A stretch of 64,000 nucleotides of DNA from an uncultured Alphaproteobacteria bacterium (lineage in GTDB: Bacteria; Pseudomonadota; Alphaproteobacteria; Micavibrionales; CSBR16-224). Under the pieces are notes generated by a model. It had not been told where the DNA came from, did no database searches, and worked only from the letters and a program-made list of their open reading frames with translations. Numbering within the stretch: position 1 is the first letter of the stretch; each line of letters begins with the position of its first letter. The DNA lies in NCBI GenBank assembly GCA_950054485.1, contig CATLPD010000002.1, positions 1 to 64,000 on the forward strand, given 5' to 3'. Of the stretch, positions 25,402 through 34,777 are shown in pieces. Position numbers and translations under genes: made by a program.

Positions 25402-28158
25402 TCAGGCTTTTTTATTCGGCGCTTTTGAGGTGCCTGTTTTATTCTCTTTTTTTTCGACAGCCAAGGCCTTTTGCGCGAATTCCTTAATACCCATTGCAAG
25501 GTCCGGAGTTCTCAATATACGCTCGATTTCAGACTTCATGAGGTCCGATTGCGGCTCAACATATTTATTCCACTGCAGGAAAGGCCGCATCAGGCCGGCG
25601 CCCATGCGCGGATTGATGCTGTTTAAGGCAATGATCTGATCGGCAAGGAATCTATACCCCGATCCATCTTCGGCATGGAAGCCCTCGGTGTTACCCATAA
25701 AACCGCCCAACAGTGAGCGCACCTTATTAGGGTTTTCAATATCAAAGGCTTCATGCTGCATCAGCTCGTTAATATTCTCCAGGGCATTCGGGCTTTTAAT
25801 CCCGGCTTTAAGGCGCAGCCAATGATCGATAACATTCTGATCGTCTTTGTATTTGTTGTAAAAGTGATTAAAAGCTTCTTTTGCTTCCGCAGTTTCCGCG
25901 CCGTTAATCTTTGATAAGGCGGATAGGGCAGCAAGGCGCTCTGTCATGTTATCGGTGCTGTCGTACTGCTGTTTCGACTTGTTGATCGCATAGGAATCTT
26001 CTTTCTCAGCAAGATATCCCAGCAAGGCATTATGCAGCGATCGACGTCCGACTTGTGCGGGAACAACATCATAGGTCTCGTTTGCAGGCGCATTGGTTGT
26101 ATCATACAGGTTTTCCATGTGCGCCCTGTTTTTGGCGCGGATCTCTCCACGGGCCAGATCAACAGCCTTTTTCAGTGCGACCGGGTCAGCTTTTCCTGTA
26201 CGGACCTTTTCTTCAACCAGCTCGTTAATTGTTGGCATAGAAAGCATCATCGCAGACAGGGACTTATCACCGTCCATTGCGGTTGTTAACACTTGATCGT
26301 AAGCATCCAGAATTTTCTGATCCAATTGAGGCAAAGGCCCGCCGCGTGAAATTTCGTCTGCCATCTTAAGCAATGCGCGTTTCATCAGCATTTGTGCCGC
26401 GTTGTACCGATTATACCCATCACTATCGTTCGCCATACGGAAGATCAGATCATCATCTGAAATAGGTGTCACAACCTTAACAGGGGCTGAAAACCCACGA
26501 ACGATAGACGGCACAACCGGACCTTCAACATTGGTGAAGACGAATGTCTGTTCTTTATCTTTAAGGTGCAGAACCTTGGTCTTTGCGGCAGCGCTGTTGT
26601 CCTGATCAAGCGTCAGATCAATATCTTTGCCGTCTTTACCAATAAGTCCAACTGAAATCGGCAGATATAAAGGATCTTTATCCTGCTGATCGGCTGTCGG
26701 CGGCGTGCTTTGACGCAGGGTCAATGTATAGGTTTTCGCCTTGGCATCATAACTACCGTCAAATTCAATTTCCGGCGTACCTGATTGACTATACCACTTG
26801 CGGAATTGCGACAGATCAATGCCGGACACATCCTGCATGACATCAATAAAATCATCACACGTAACGGCTTGGCCATCAAAACGGCTGAAATATTCATCCA
26901 TCGCTTTGCGCCAGACGCTATCACCCAGCAAGGTTTTCATCATGCCCAGAACATGTGATCCCTTTTGATAAACGGTCGAAGAATAGATGTTATCAAATTC
27001 CTGCACGAAATCAGGACGGATCGGGTGGGAAGATGGGCCGCTATCCTCGATAAACTGTCCGGCCTCCATCTGGAAGGCATCCTCAATATCCTTGATCGCT
27101 TTGGAATGCATATCTGCGGTAAATTGACGATCACGCAGAACAGTCAAACCTTCTTTGAGCGTCAGTTCAAACCAATCACGAACCGTTACGCGGTTACCGG
27201 ACCAGTTGTGAAAATATTCATGACCGATCACAGCCTCGATATCAATCAGACGTGCATCCGTTGTCGTATCAGGTGTACCGGCTAAAAGGCTGATGTTAAA
27301 GATGTTCAATCCTTTGTTTTCCATGGCGCCCATATTAAAGGCTTTTACCGCGACGATATGGAAGACATCCAGATCATATTCGCGGCCATAGGCATCCTCG
27401 TCCCATTTGAAGGATCGCTTCAGGGATTCCATAGCCCATTCAATTTTATCTTCATAACCGTCTTCAACGAAAATGCGCAAATCAACTTTTTTGCCTGATT
27501 TCGTGGTAAAGCTGTCTTCCATCATATTCAGCTCGCCAGCGACAATCGCGAACAAATAGGCTGGTGTCGGGTGCGGGTTAACCCATGTAATTTGATGGCG
27601 GCCATTACCAAGATCTTTGGTTTTTGTGACGTCGCCGTTTCCGTTACTTAAAAGGGTCGGGAATTTATCCTTATCAGCCTCCAGCGTCGTTGTGAAGGAC
27701 GATAGAATATCGGGGCGGTCAAGATAGTATGTGATGCGTCTAAAGCCTTGTGCTTCGCACTGTGTCGACAAAAGACCTGTTTCTTTATCTCTGTATAGTC
27801 CTTCCAATAATGTGTTAGATGACGGATCAATTTCGTTTTCAACCTCCAGCGTGAAATCGCCTGATGGCGGACGCTTGATAATTAATTCCTTATCCGTGAC
27901 GGTATAGTCCTTGGGGTCCATAGGTTTGCCGTTCAATTTCAAGGAAATCAGCTTCATGCTTTCGCCATTTAAAATCAGCGGGCCGCCAACGTTATTCGAA
28001 GGGTTTGGTGATATGCTAAGCTTTGAGCGCACGACAGTTGCGCTGTCATCCAAATCGAAATGCAGTTCTGTTTTTGGAATAAGATATTCCGGCGCGCGGT
28101 AATCCAGGCGGTTCATTGCTTTTGAATTCGGGTCAAACAGGTAATCTTTCGGTGACAT
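25402..28158 (-). CDS. pepN: Aminopeptidase N (M1 family)
   Basis: This 918-residue zinc aminopeptidase removes N-terminal residues from peptides in the cytoplasm. The exopeptidase motif GAMENKGLN and the zinc motif HEYFHNW (H-E-x-x-H, third ligand E in ELTLKEGLTV about 19 residues later) are both present. The length and the C-terminal helical (DUF3458/ERAP1-like) domain match the gamma/alphaproteobacterial PepN type. It is transcribed divergently from the N-formylglutamate amidohydrolase-like gene. The C-terminus has a Lys-rich tail. The assignment is firm. Confidence 0.96.
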   Translation of the reverse strand: MSPKDYLFDPNSKAMNRLDYRAPEYLIPKTELHFDLDDSATVVRSKLSISPNPSNNVGGPLILNGESMKLISLKLNGKPMDPKDYTVTDKELIIKRPPSGDFTLEVENEIDPSSNTLLEGLYRDKETGLLSTQCEAQGFRRITYYLDRPDILSSFTTTLEADKDKFPTLLSNGNGDVTKTKDLGNGRHQITWVNPHPTPAYLFAIVAGELNMMEDSFTTKSGKKVDLRIFVEDGYEDKIEWAMESLKRSFKWDEDAYGREYDLDVFHIVAVKAFNMGAMENKGLNIFNISLLAGTPDTTTDARLIDIEAVIGHEYFHNWSGNRVTVRDWFELTLKEGLTVLRDRQFTADMHSKAIKDIEDAFQMEAGQFIEDSGPSSHPIRPDFVQEFDNIYSSTVYQKGSHVLGMMKTLLGDSVWRKAMDEYFSRFDGQAVTCDDFIDVMQDVSGIDLSQFRKWYSQSGTPEIEFDGSYDAKAKTYTLTLRQSTPPTADQQDKDPLYLPISVGLIGKDGKDIDLTLDQDNSAAAKTKVLHLKDKEQTFVFTNVEGPVVPSIVRGFSAPVKVVTPISDDDLIFRMANDSDGYNRYNAAQMLMKRALLKMADEISRGGPLPQLDQKILDAYDQVLTTAMDGDKSLSAMMLSMPTINELVEEKVRTGKADPVALKKAVDLARGEIRAKNRAHMENLYDTTNAPANETYDVVPAQVGRRSLHNALLGYLAEKEDSYAINKSKQQYDSTDNMTERLAALSALSKINGAETAEAKEAFNHFYNKYKDDQNVIDHWLRLKAGIKSPNALENINELMQHEAFDIENPNKVRSLLGGFMGNTEGFHAEDGSGYRFLADQIIALNSINPRMGAGLMRPFLQWNKYVEPQSDLMKSEIERILRTPDLAMGIKEFAQKALAVEKKENKTGTSKAPNKKA

Positions 28159-28266
28159 GGTAGCTCCTTACACTTTCTAAATCTGATGACATTAAGAGTA
28201 GTGTGAAAAGGGTTAAATTTCAAATAATGCTTTGACAGATCGGGGCTTTTTTTCTATTGTCCACTT

Positions 28267-29166
28267 ATGCCAAATAAAAAGAAGAAAGACGGTGTTTATA
28301 CTGTTTTCGAGCCAAAGGATGTGAAATCGCCTTTGGTGTTTGACTCTCCGCATTCGGGCCGGACTTATCCAAAGGATTTTGATTATATATGCGATTTTCA
28401 GCTTTTGCGGAGATCGGAAGACCTTCTGGTGGATGAGCTTTTTGCGCCGCTCGCAGATAAAGGTTATCCTTTTTTAACTGCCTTGTTTCCCCGCGCTTAC
28501 ATAGATGTCAATCGTCACTGCCGCAAAATTGACGAGGAATTGATTGAAGTCGAAGAGGTTCCGGGCAAAATAAAGAGGGTCAAAGAGGTTAATGGCACAG
28601 GGTTGATCAGACGCTTTTGTTCCTATACCTCGCCGCAACCCATCTATGACCGTAAGCTGTCTTTGAAAGACGTCTTTAACAGGCTCAGCGGATATTACTA
28701 TCCCTACCATGATCAGCTTTCGGAAATGCTGGAGAAAACACAGAAAAGGATGGGGCAATACGTATATGTAAGCTGCCATTCCCTGCCATCAAAATTCCGT
28801 GACGGCAATGATAATCCATATGATATCTACCTTGGAACGCAAGATGGCGAAAGCTGTGATCAAAGACTTACAGAAGCTTTAAAAAAACGTTTAGAAGAAA
28901 AAGGCTATTCAGTCGCTGTGAACAGTTTTTTCAAGGGTGGTCACAATATTCGGAAATACGGGGTTCCGGCAAAGGGTAAGCATGCCATATTAATCGAGGT
29001 TAATCGCGGCCTGTATGCTGACGAAGATAATTTGCGTAAAGGCAAAAACTTTGACGCTTTCCAAAAAGATATATTGGATATCATGACGGCATTTGATCGC
29101 GATGCCCGGAATATTCTATTCAACGATCCGGGTTACAGACCTCAGCGTCACAAATTCTTCCGCTGA
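28267..29166 (+). CDS. N-formylglutamate amidohydrolase family protein
   Basis: This 299-residue cytoplasmic hydrolase has the FGase motifs VFDSPHSGRTYPKDFD (residues 23-38), YIDVNRHCRKIDEELI, VSCHSLPSKFRDGNDNP and GGHNIRKYGVP. The family deformylates N-formylglutamate in histidine breakdown, but no other hut genes are here, so the true substrate may differ. The last 51 bases overlap the convergent glutathione reductase gene, an unusually long overlap. Confidence 0.88.
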   Translation: MPNKKKKDGVYTVFEPKDVKSPLVFDSPHSGRTYPKDFDYICDFQLLRRSEDLLVDELFAPLADKGYPFLTALFPRAYIDVNRHCRKIDEELIEVEEVPGKIKRVKEVNGTGLIRRFCSYTSPQPIYDRKLSLKDVFNRLSGYYYPYHDQLSEMLEKTQKRMGQYVYVSCHSLPSKFRDGNDNPYDIYLGTQDGESCDQRLTEALKKRLEEKGYSVAVNSFFKGGHNIRKYGVPAKGKHAILIEVNRGLYADEDNLRKGKNFDAFQKDILDIMTAFDRDARNILFNDPGYRPQRHKFFR

Positions 29167-30492
29167 TGTCGGGTGAATACCGATTGTCGCGTCAAAATCA
29201 GCCTTGGTTGCGCCGGCTTTAATGGCAACGCCAATCGCCTGCATCATCTCCGGTGTCTCTAAACCCATCATATGTGCGCCTACAACTTTGTCTGTTTTGT
29301 CGTCGACCAGTAATTTCATGAATGTTCGCTCGTCACGGTTTGCCATCACATATTTCATCGGCCTGAATTCAGAACAATAAACGCGCAGTTTTTTGTATTT
29401 CTTTTTTGCCTCTTCTTCGGTCGGACCGCAGGTCGCGATTGGCGGGTTTGTAAAAACCGCTGTCGGTATATCATCCCAAGATTGGCTGCGGTTCATGCCG
29501 CCGAATAAATTATCTGCCAGAACGTGGCCTTGGGCAAGGGCGGCGGGGGTCAGATTTATGATATCTGTGACATCACCAATCGCATAGATATGATCGACAG
29601 ACGTTCTGAAATGCTCATCCACTTTGACGACGCCTTCAGCATTTGTATTAACGCCAATTTTTTCAAGGCCCAGCCCATCAATGTTCGGTGACCTGCCGAC
29701 GCCGTATAAAACCATATCATAGCAGGTTTGCTTATTGTCTGATGTATTAACCAGCAGTTTGCCGTCTTTGTCTTTTTCGATCGACATGATGCCGGGGGCA
29801 TTATAGACGATATCAATGCCCTGTTTTTCCAGCTCTTTACCGATATGATTGCGCAGGTCCTCATCAAATCCGCGCAAGACTTTATCTCCGCGGTGGAAAA
29901 CCGTTGTGTGTGTTCCAAGACGGTTTAAAACACAGGCAAATTCCAGCGAGATATATCCTGCGCCAATGAAAAGGGCGCGTTCAGGGCGTTCTTTTAAATA
30001 AAAGAATTCATCTGATGTAATGCCATGCTCGCAGCCATTGTGATCCAGCCTGTTGGCTTTACCTCCGGTTGCAATTACAATTTTATCGGCGGTATAGGTG
30101 TCAGGGCCAATTTTAATTGTGTGCGCATCTTCAAATATGGCCTTGCCGTGCAGAACGGTAACGCCTGCATTTTTAAGCATATTCTCGTATATACCGTTCA
30201 GGCGTTCGATCTCGCTGTTTTTAGCTTCGATAAATGTGGCCCAGTTATGTTTGGCCTCCGGAATTGTCCAGCCGTACCCTTTGGCGTCTTTAATATCGCA
30301 TGCAAAATGCGCAGCATAGGTCATCAGTTTTTTGGGGACGCACCCAACGTTCACACAGGTGCCGCCCATGTATTTTTCTTCGGCCAATGCGACTTTTGCG
30401 CCATGTGCGGCTGCGATGCGTGCGGTTCTGACGCCACCTGAGCCGCCGCCAATTACAAAATAGTCAAAATCATAAGTCTTTGAATTTGTCAT
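29116..30492 (-). CDS. gor: Glutathione-disulfide reductase
   Basis: This 458-residue FAD enzyme reduces glutathione disulfide with NADPH. It has the FAD motif IGGGSGGVRTARIAA, the redox disulfide GGTCVNVGCVPKK, the NADPH domain (FIGAGYISLEFACVL, then an arginine in VFHRGDKVLRGF that marks NADPH preference) and the dimer-interface catalytic HPTSAEE near the C-terminus. It diverges from the HAD hydrolase gene. Its last 51 coding bases overlap the end of the amidohydrolase gene on the other strand. Confidence 0.95.
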   Translation of the reverse strand: MTNSKTYDFDYFVIGGGSGGVRTARIAAAHGAKVALAEEKYMGGTCVNVGCVPKKLMTYAAHFACDIKDAKGYGWTIPEAKHNWATFIEAKNSEIERLNGIYENMLKNAGVTVLHGKAIFEDAHTIKIGPDTYTADKIVIATGGKANRLDHNGCEHGITSDEFFYLKERPERALFIGAGYISLEFACVLNRLGTHTTVFHRGDKVLRGFDEDLRNHIGKELEKQGIDIVYNAPGIMSIEKDKDGKLLVNTSDNKQTCYDMVLYGVGRSPNIDGLGLEKIGVNTNAEGVVKVDEHFRTSVDHIYAIGDVTDIINLTPAALAQGHVLADNLFGGMNRSQSWDDIPTAVFTNPPIATCGPTEEEAKKKYKKLRVYCSEFRPMKYVMANRDERTFMKLLVDDKTDKVVGAHMMGLETPEMMQAIGVAIKAGATKADFDATIGIHPTSAEEFVTLRSVTRIVE

Positions 30493-30550
30493 GTTTACCG
30501 AATGTTTAGGGTTGCTATACTACACTTGAAAAGAACTATAAGGATTTATC

Positions 30551-31477
30551 ATGTCAGAAACAACCTATTGTGACGGACTTTATGAGTTAGAACATGCCTA
30601 TGACGGCTTTATTATTGACCAGTGGGGCGTATTGCACCACGGTTTGGAATTATATCCCGGCACAATGCAGGCATTGAATAAGTTGAAAGCCCATAAAAAG
30701 CAGGTTGTTATTTTATCAAATTCCGGCAAGCGTGCAGATTATAATAAAGAACGCTTAAAGGAGCTGGGGATTAAGCCTTCAAGTTACGTTGATATCGTGA
30801 CCGCTGGAGAAGTGGTGTGGCAAGGTCTCAGCACACGCGATTCAGGCGTTTTTGAAGGGCTTGGAGATATCTGTTATCTGATTTCAAGAAATAATGATCG
30901 CGAGATTTTGAAAGGGCTTGATATCGTTGTTACGGATCAAATTGAAGAGGCTGACTTTATTCTGATCACAGGTGTCGATGCGCCTGAAAAAACAATTGAA
31001 TATTATGAACCCGTCCTCAGGAAGGCTGTTGCCAAAGGGCTGCCGGCTATATGTGCAAACCCTGATCTTGTCACGGTTTTTGGCAAGGAGCGCCAAATGG
31101 GACCGGGGGCTGTTGCACAGCGGTATAAAGAATTCGGCGGCGTTGCGCATTTTATAGGCAAGCCGCACAAGCCCATTTTTCAAAAATGTCTGGATGCATT
31201 TAAGGGGATTATTCCATCACGGGTTTTGATGATCGGGGATTCTCTGTACCACGATGTCGCGGGCGCCAAGACCTTGAATCTGGATACGGCTTTTGTGACA
31301 TCTGGCATTCATAGCCAGAACTTTAAAGACAAAATGCCGATTGATCAGAAGATGCGTAATCTGGAGCATTTAACCCAGAACTATGGTGTGCATCCTGAAT
31401 GGGCAATGGACCAATTAATTTGGCAATCGGCAGAGGCCGCCAAGCTTGAAAAAGAGCGTGAAAGTTGGGTCGACTGA
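30551..31477 (+). CDS. HAD-superfamily IIA hydrolase (TIGR01459 type)
   Basis: This 308-residue protein has the HAD motif I variant IIDQWGVLHHG (nucleophile Asp in DQW), motif II VILSNSGKRA and the C-terminal acidic motif MIGDSLYHDVAGA. Members of this alphaproteobacterial group resemble the NagD/pyridoxal phosphatase subfamily with a large cap domain. The substrate is not known. A single gene, divergent from gor. Confidence 0.9.
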   Translation: MSETTYCDGLYELEHAYDGFIIDQWGVLHHGLELYPGTMQALNKLKAHKKQVVILSNSGKRADYNKERLKELGIKPSSYVDIVTAGEVVWQGLSTRDSGVFEGLGDICYLISRNNDREILKGLDIVVTDQIEEADFILITGVDAPEKTIEYYEPVLRKAVAKGLPAICANPDLVTVFGKERQMGPGAVAQRYKEFGGVAHFIGKPHKPIFQKCLDAFKGIIPSRVLMIGDSLYHDVAGAKTLNLDTAFVTSGIHSQNFKDKMPIDQKMRNLEHLTQNYGVHPEWAMDQLIWQSAEAAKLEKERESWVD

Positions 31478-31550
31478 CCTATATCATTAATAGAATTTAA
31501 ACGCTATTAAGCTATGCTTTAGATGTGGAAGTCTAAATAGAGAGGTTCAC

Positions 31551-31742
31551 ATGGATACATACGAAAACCGCCCGGATATTTTTGGTACTGAAAGCACGAT
31601 GTCTGATGCCTTCAGCGAAAAAAGTCATAAACCGATGGATCTGAGGCGCACTCAAGAAATCTTTGACAAAGGTCTTGATGGGCGTACTGAAAGAATGCTG
31701 TTTCGCATTGAAGAGGCACTCAGAAAAGGGCAGGGCGCCTAA
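31551..31742 (+). CDS. Small hypothetical protein
   Basis: This 63-residue protein is hydrophilic and rich in charged residues, and it ends in an amphipathic helix (RMLFRIEEALRKGQGA). A good Shine-Dalgarno (AGAGG) sits 6 bases before the ATG. It overlaps the convergent patatin gene by 4 bases. It has no known domain and no signal peptide. The ribosome-binding site and the clean 73-base gap before it support a real gene. Confidence 0.6.
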   Translation: MDTYENRPDIFGTESTMSDAFSEKSHKPMDLRRTQEIFDKGLDGRTERMLFRIEEALRKGQGA

Positions 31743-32812
31743 TTTAAAGACGCGCCGTCTTCTAATCCTTCAAAGCGGGTACATAATATCGAATAGGCCG
31801 CTTTGATGTCGGGCATTGCGCGCTCAACGGCTGCTTCGCCTTCGGCGATCAGTTCTTCGGCTCTATCAAATTCCATTAATCCAACATGGCCAATACGCGG
31901 CGTAATCAATACATCTGGCGGATCACCGGCAAGGCGAGATCGCGCCAAACGATCTTGAACGATATTCAAAGATGAAACCATCACGCCGAACATACTGGGC
32001 TCGTTTTGTTCGCGTCGGAAAATCCGGCGTGTCATGCCGATCGCATTGGCTTTTAAACCTTGCTCCGGATGCTCATCTGTATTCAAAAGATCAAAGCCCG
32101 CAATGGTTGGAATATTACTGCCGGGGCGTGCCGCCTTACCAATCAAATCGCCGTTCGGGTTAATCGCGATCGTCATGCGCGCTCCCATAGCAAGGCAAGG
32201 GGATACCGGCACCGGGTTTACAAGCGCGCCATCAATCAACCAGTGATTATTCCAGAATACGGGCGGAAATATACCCGGCAGTGAAAATGAGGCGCGCATA
32301 ATATCAACCAGGCGTCCTTTACGCATCCAGACTTCTTTACCCGTCGTTAGATCTGCTGCGATCGCTGTAAAGGGATGTCGTAAGTCTTCAGCCGTGATGT
32401 CGCCAAAATGTTCCTCCATCAGTTTCACAAGGCGTTTTCCGCCAATCATACCGGCGCTTTTAACGCGAAAGTCAAGATATGACAGAACTTTGAAACGTGT
32501 CAGTGAATAGGCCCAATCTTCTAGCTCATCCAAGCGGTCTGATAGATAGGCACCGCCGACAAGTGCACCCATAGATGTTCCTGAAATAAAAGTTGGTTTG
32601 ATGCCGTGACGTTCCAAAGCGCGGATGGCGCCTATATGTGTGAAGCCACGTGCAAGTCCACTGCCAAGCGCAAGCCCAATTCGGGGCAATTGCGCTTCGG
32701 TTTTTCCAGATGCTTTGGTTTTCTGTCCTTCGGGCTCTATTTCAGCGTTGCGATAGCTGTCAGCACCTTGGGACTTCTTTTTTTCTTTTTTATCGTCTTT
32801 GTTGAAAATCAT
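31739..32812 (-). CDS. Patatin-like phospholipase (RssA type)
   Basis: This 357-residue serine hydrolase has the oxyanion loop GSGLARGFTHIG, the nucleophile elbow GTSMG (residues about 80-84) and the catalytic Asp in DGALVNPVP. These match the RssA/patatin family, lipid acyl hydrolases or regulators. The first 45 residues are a Lys-rich, Glu-rich tail (KDDKKEKKKSQ). There is no signal peptide. It is convergent with the small gene and divergent from the ABC exporter. Confidence 0.9.
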   Translation of the reverse strand: MIFNKDDKKEKKKSQGADSYRNAEIEPEGQKTKASGKTEAQLPRIGLALGSGLARGFTHIGAIRALERHGIKPTFISGTSMGALVGGAYLSDRLDELEDWAYSLTRFKVLSYLDFRVKSAGMIGGKRLVKLMEEHFGDITAEDLRHPFTAIAADLTTGKEVWMRKGRLVDIMRASFSLPGIFPPVFWNNHWLIDGALVNPVPVSPCLAMGARMTIAINPNGDLIGKAARPGSNIPTIAGFDLLNTDEHPEQGLKANAIGMTRRIFRREQNEPSMFGVMVSSLNIVQDRLARSRLAGDPPDVLITPRIGHVGLMEFDRAEELIAEGEAAVERAMPDIKAAYSILCTRFEGLEDGASLN

Positions 32813-32900
32813 ATCGGGCTTTCACGAAAATTATCTTTGACCTTTCAGATCATCATCCTATTATACAGCCCTAAATAAACAATGAACAAGAGACTTCTGC

Positions 32901-34673
32901 ATGACGGATGCTGTAAAGCAAGAAAATAGTGCGACAGATAGCCGCGCCCTGATCAGGCGCTTGGCGAAGACTTATCTTAAGCCGTATGTGCCAACGCTTT
33001 CAATCTCTGTCGGTTTAATGGTGATTGCTGCCGCTATGACGGGCGCAATGGCCAAGCTGATGGAGCCTGTGATTGATGATGTCTTTACGGCTCAGGATGA
33101 AAGCATGCTATGGCCTGTTGCCATTGCCGTCTTTCTGACTTTTGCCATTCGCGGTATCGCGACATATTTTCATTCAATATTACTCAGTAAGGTCAGTCAG
33201 CGCATTGTTGCGGATATTCAGAATGATCTTTTCTCGCACATCATGTCACTGGATATGGGCTTTTTTCAGGAATTGAAAACTGGGCAGTTGCTGTCACGCA
33301 TGACGTCGGATGCAACTGTAATGCGTAGTTCTGTTACAGAGACACTGTTGGGGGTGTTTAAAAATTCAATCACTCTGGTTATCTTGGTTGCCGTCATGTT
33401 TTATCAGGACTGGAAACTGGCCTTAATTGCATTGGTGATTTTCCCCATTGTTGCGGGACTGGTTGTGAAGCTTGGGCGTAAGTTACGACATGTTTCATCC
33501 TCAGCTCAAAGTCAGTTGGGCGATCTGGCCACAGACCTGACCCAAGCCTTTCAGGGGGTAAGACATGTCAAAGCCTACGGCATGGTTGATTACGAGAAAT
33601 CCAGAATAAACAACACAGTAGAGCGCATTTATAAACTAACTTTTAAGGGGCTTCGCACCTCTGCGCTGACGACGCCGATCTCTGAAATCCTGAGTGGCCT
33701 CGCAATTGTAACAATTATCATATATGGCGGTTTTCAGGTTATTGCCGGCGAAAGTACAGCGGGTCAGCTTTTCTCGTTCATTACTGCTTTTATGTTGGCA
33801 TACGAGCCTATGAAGCGTTTGGCAAAACTGAATACGATCATGCAAGTTGGCCTATCAGCTGCGGATCGTATATTTAATGTTCTCGATACCAAGCCTAAGA
33901 TTATAGATTACAAAGAGGCGCATGAAATGCGCGCGGATAGCTATACAATCACATTGGATAATATTTCATTCGTATATCCGGACGGAACCGAGGCTCTGCA
34001 TAATGTGAATATTGAAGTACCGGAAGGCAAGACGGTTGCGCTGGTCGGCCCTTCAGGTTCGGGTAAGTCGACAATCATCAATTTGATTCCGCGTTTTTAT
34101 GATGTGGATAAAGGCGCGATCAAAATTGGTGATACAGATATACGTGATATCACTTTGGATTCCTTGCGAAAAAATATGGCACTTGTGAGTCAGGAAGTCA
34201 CAATCTTCAATGATACCGTACTGGACAATATTAAATACGGAACACCAGACGCAACGGTAGAGGACGTTATAAAAGCCGCCAAAGATGCTGCGGCTCACGA
34301 ATTTATTGAGGGCTTGCCAGATGGCTATAACACCGTTGTAGGGGAACAGGGCATTAAGTTATCAGGTGGTCAGCGCCAGCGTGTAGCTATTGCACGTGCA
34401 ATGTTGCGTAATGCGCCGATTCTTTTATTGGACGAGGCAACATCTGCCTTGGACAACCAGTCAGAACGACTCGTGCAAAATGCCTTGGATCGTTTGCAGG
34501 AAGGGCGAACTACGCTGGTCGTGGCCCACAGGCTATCAACGATTATTAATGCTGATATGATTTACGTTCTGAAAGACGGAGAAGTCGTTGAGAAGGGCAA
34601 GCACCAAAAATTATTACTGCAAAAGAAAAGTGTTTACTCCAAGCTATATGGGGTTGAATTCCAGGAAATATAG
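32901..34673 (+). CDS. msbA: ABC exporter, MsbA-like (fused permease-ATPase)
   Basis: This 590-residue half-transporter has six membrane spans in residues about 30-320 and an ATPase with Walker A GPSGSGKST, Q-loop VSQEVTIFND, signature LSGGQRQRVAIARAM and Walker B LLLDEATSALD, plus the H-loop AHRLS. It should work as a homodimer, flipping lipid A-core or another lipid. MsbA versus another lipid or drug exporter cannot be settled by sequence reading. It is the only ABC ATPase in the window and lies more than 20 kb from the adhesin cluster. It is not physically linked to that system. Confidence 0.88.
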   Translation: MTDAVKQENSATDSRALIRRLAKTYLKPYVPTLSISVGLMVIAAAMTGAMAKLMEPVIDDVFTAQDESMLWPVAIAVFLTFAIRGIATYFHSILLSKVSQRIVADIQNDLFSHIMSLDMGFFQELKTGQLLSRMTSDATVMRSSVTETLLGVFKNSITLVILVAVMFYQDWKLALIALVIFPIVAGLVVKLGRKLRHVSSSAQSQLGDLATDLTQAFQGVRHVKAYGMVDYEKSRINNTVERIYKLTFKGLRTSALTTPISEILSGLAIVTIIIYGGFQVIAGESTAGQLFSFITAFMLAYEPMKRLAKLNTIMQVGLSAADRIFNVLDTKPKIIDYKEAHEMRADSYTITLDNISFVYPDGTEALHNVNIEVPEGKTVALVGPSGSGKSTIINLIPRFYDVDKGAIKIGDTDIRDITLDSLRKNMALVSQEVTIFNDTVLDNIKYGTPDATVEDVIKAAKDAAAHEFIEGLPDGYNTVVGEQGIKLSGGQRQRVAIARAMLRNAPILLLDEATSALDNQSERLVQNALDRLQEGRTTLVVAHRLSTIINADMIYVLKDGEVVEKGKHQKLLLQKKSVYSKLYGVEFQEI

Positions 34674-34715
34674 TTTTTCACCTGCGCAATTTACTAAAAA
34701 TATGTTAAAAATGTA

Positions 34716-34744
34716 TTGACATAATATTTCTTTTTTGATACTCT
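34716..34744 (+). promoter_or_regulatory. Promoter of the AAA-protein gene
   Basis: A perfect TTGACA -35 (34716-34721), a 17-base spacer and TACTCT (34739-34744; GATACT two bases earlier is an alternative -10). The gene starts 33 bases further on. This is one of the strongest -35 boxes in the window. Confidence 0.6.
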
Positions 34745-34777
34745 TTTTATTATCAAACAATAAAAAAGGGGTGAAAG

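Noticed and set aside
32901-34673. MsbA-like exporter as the missing ATPase of the adhesin system
   Set aside because: It is on the opposite strand more than 20 kb away, and its sequence fits a lipid exporter with no C39 or RTX-type N-terminal domain.
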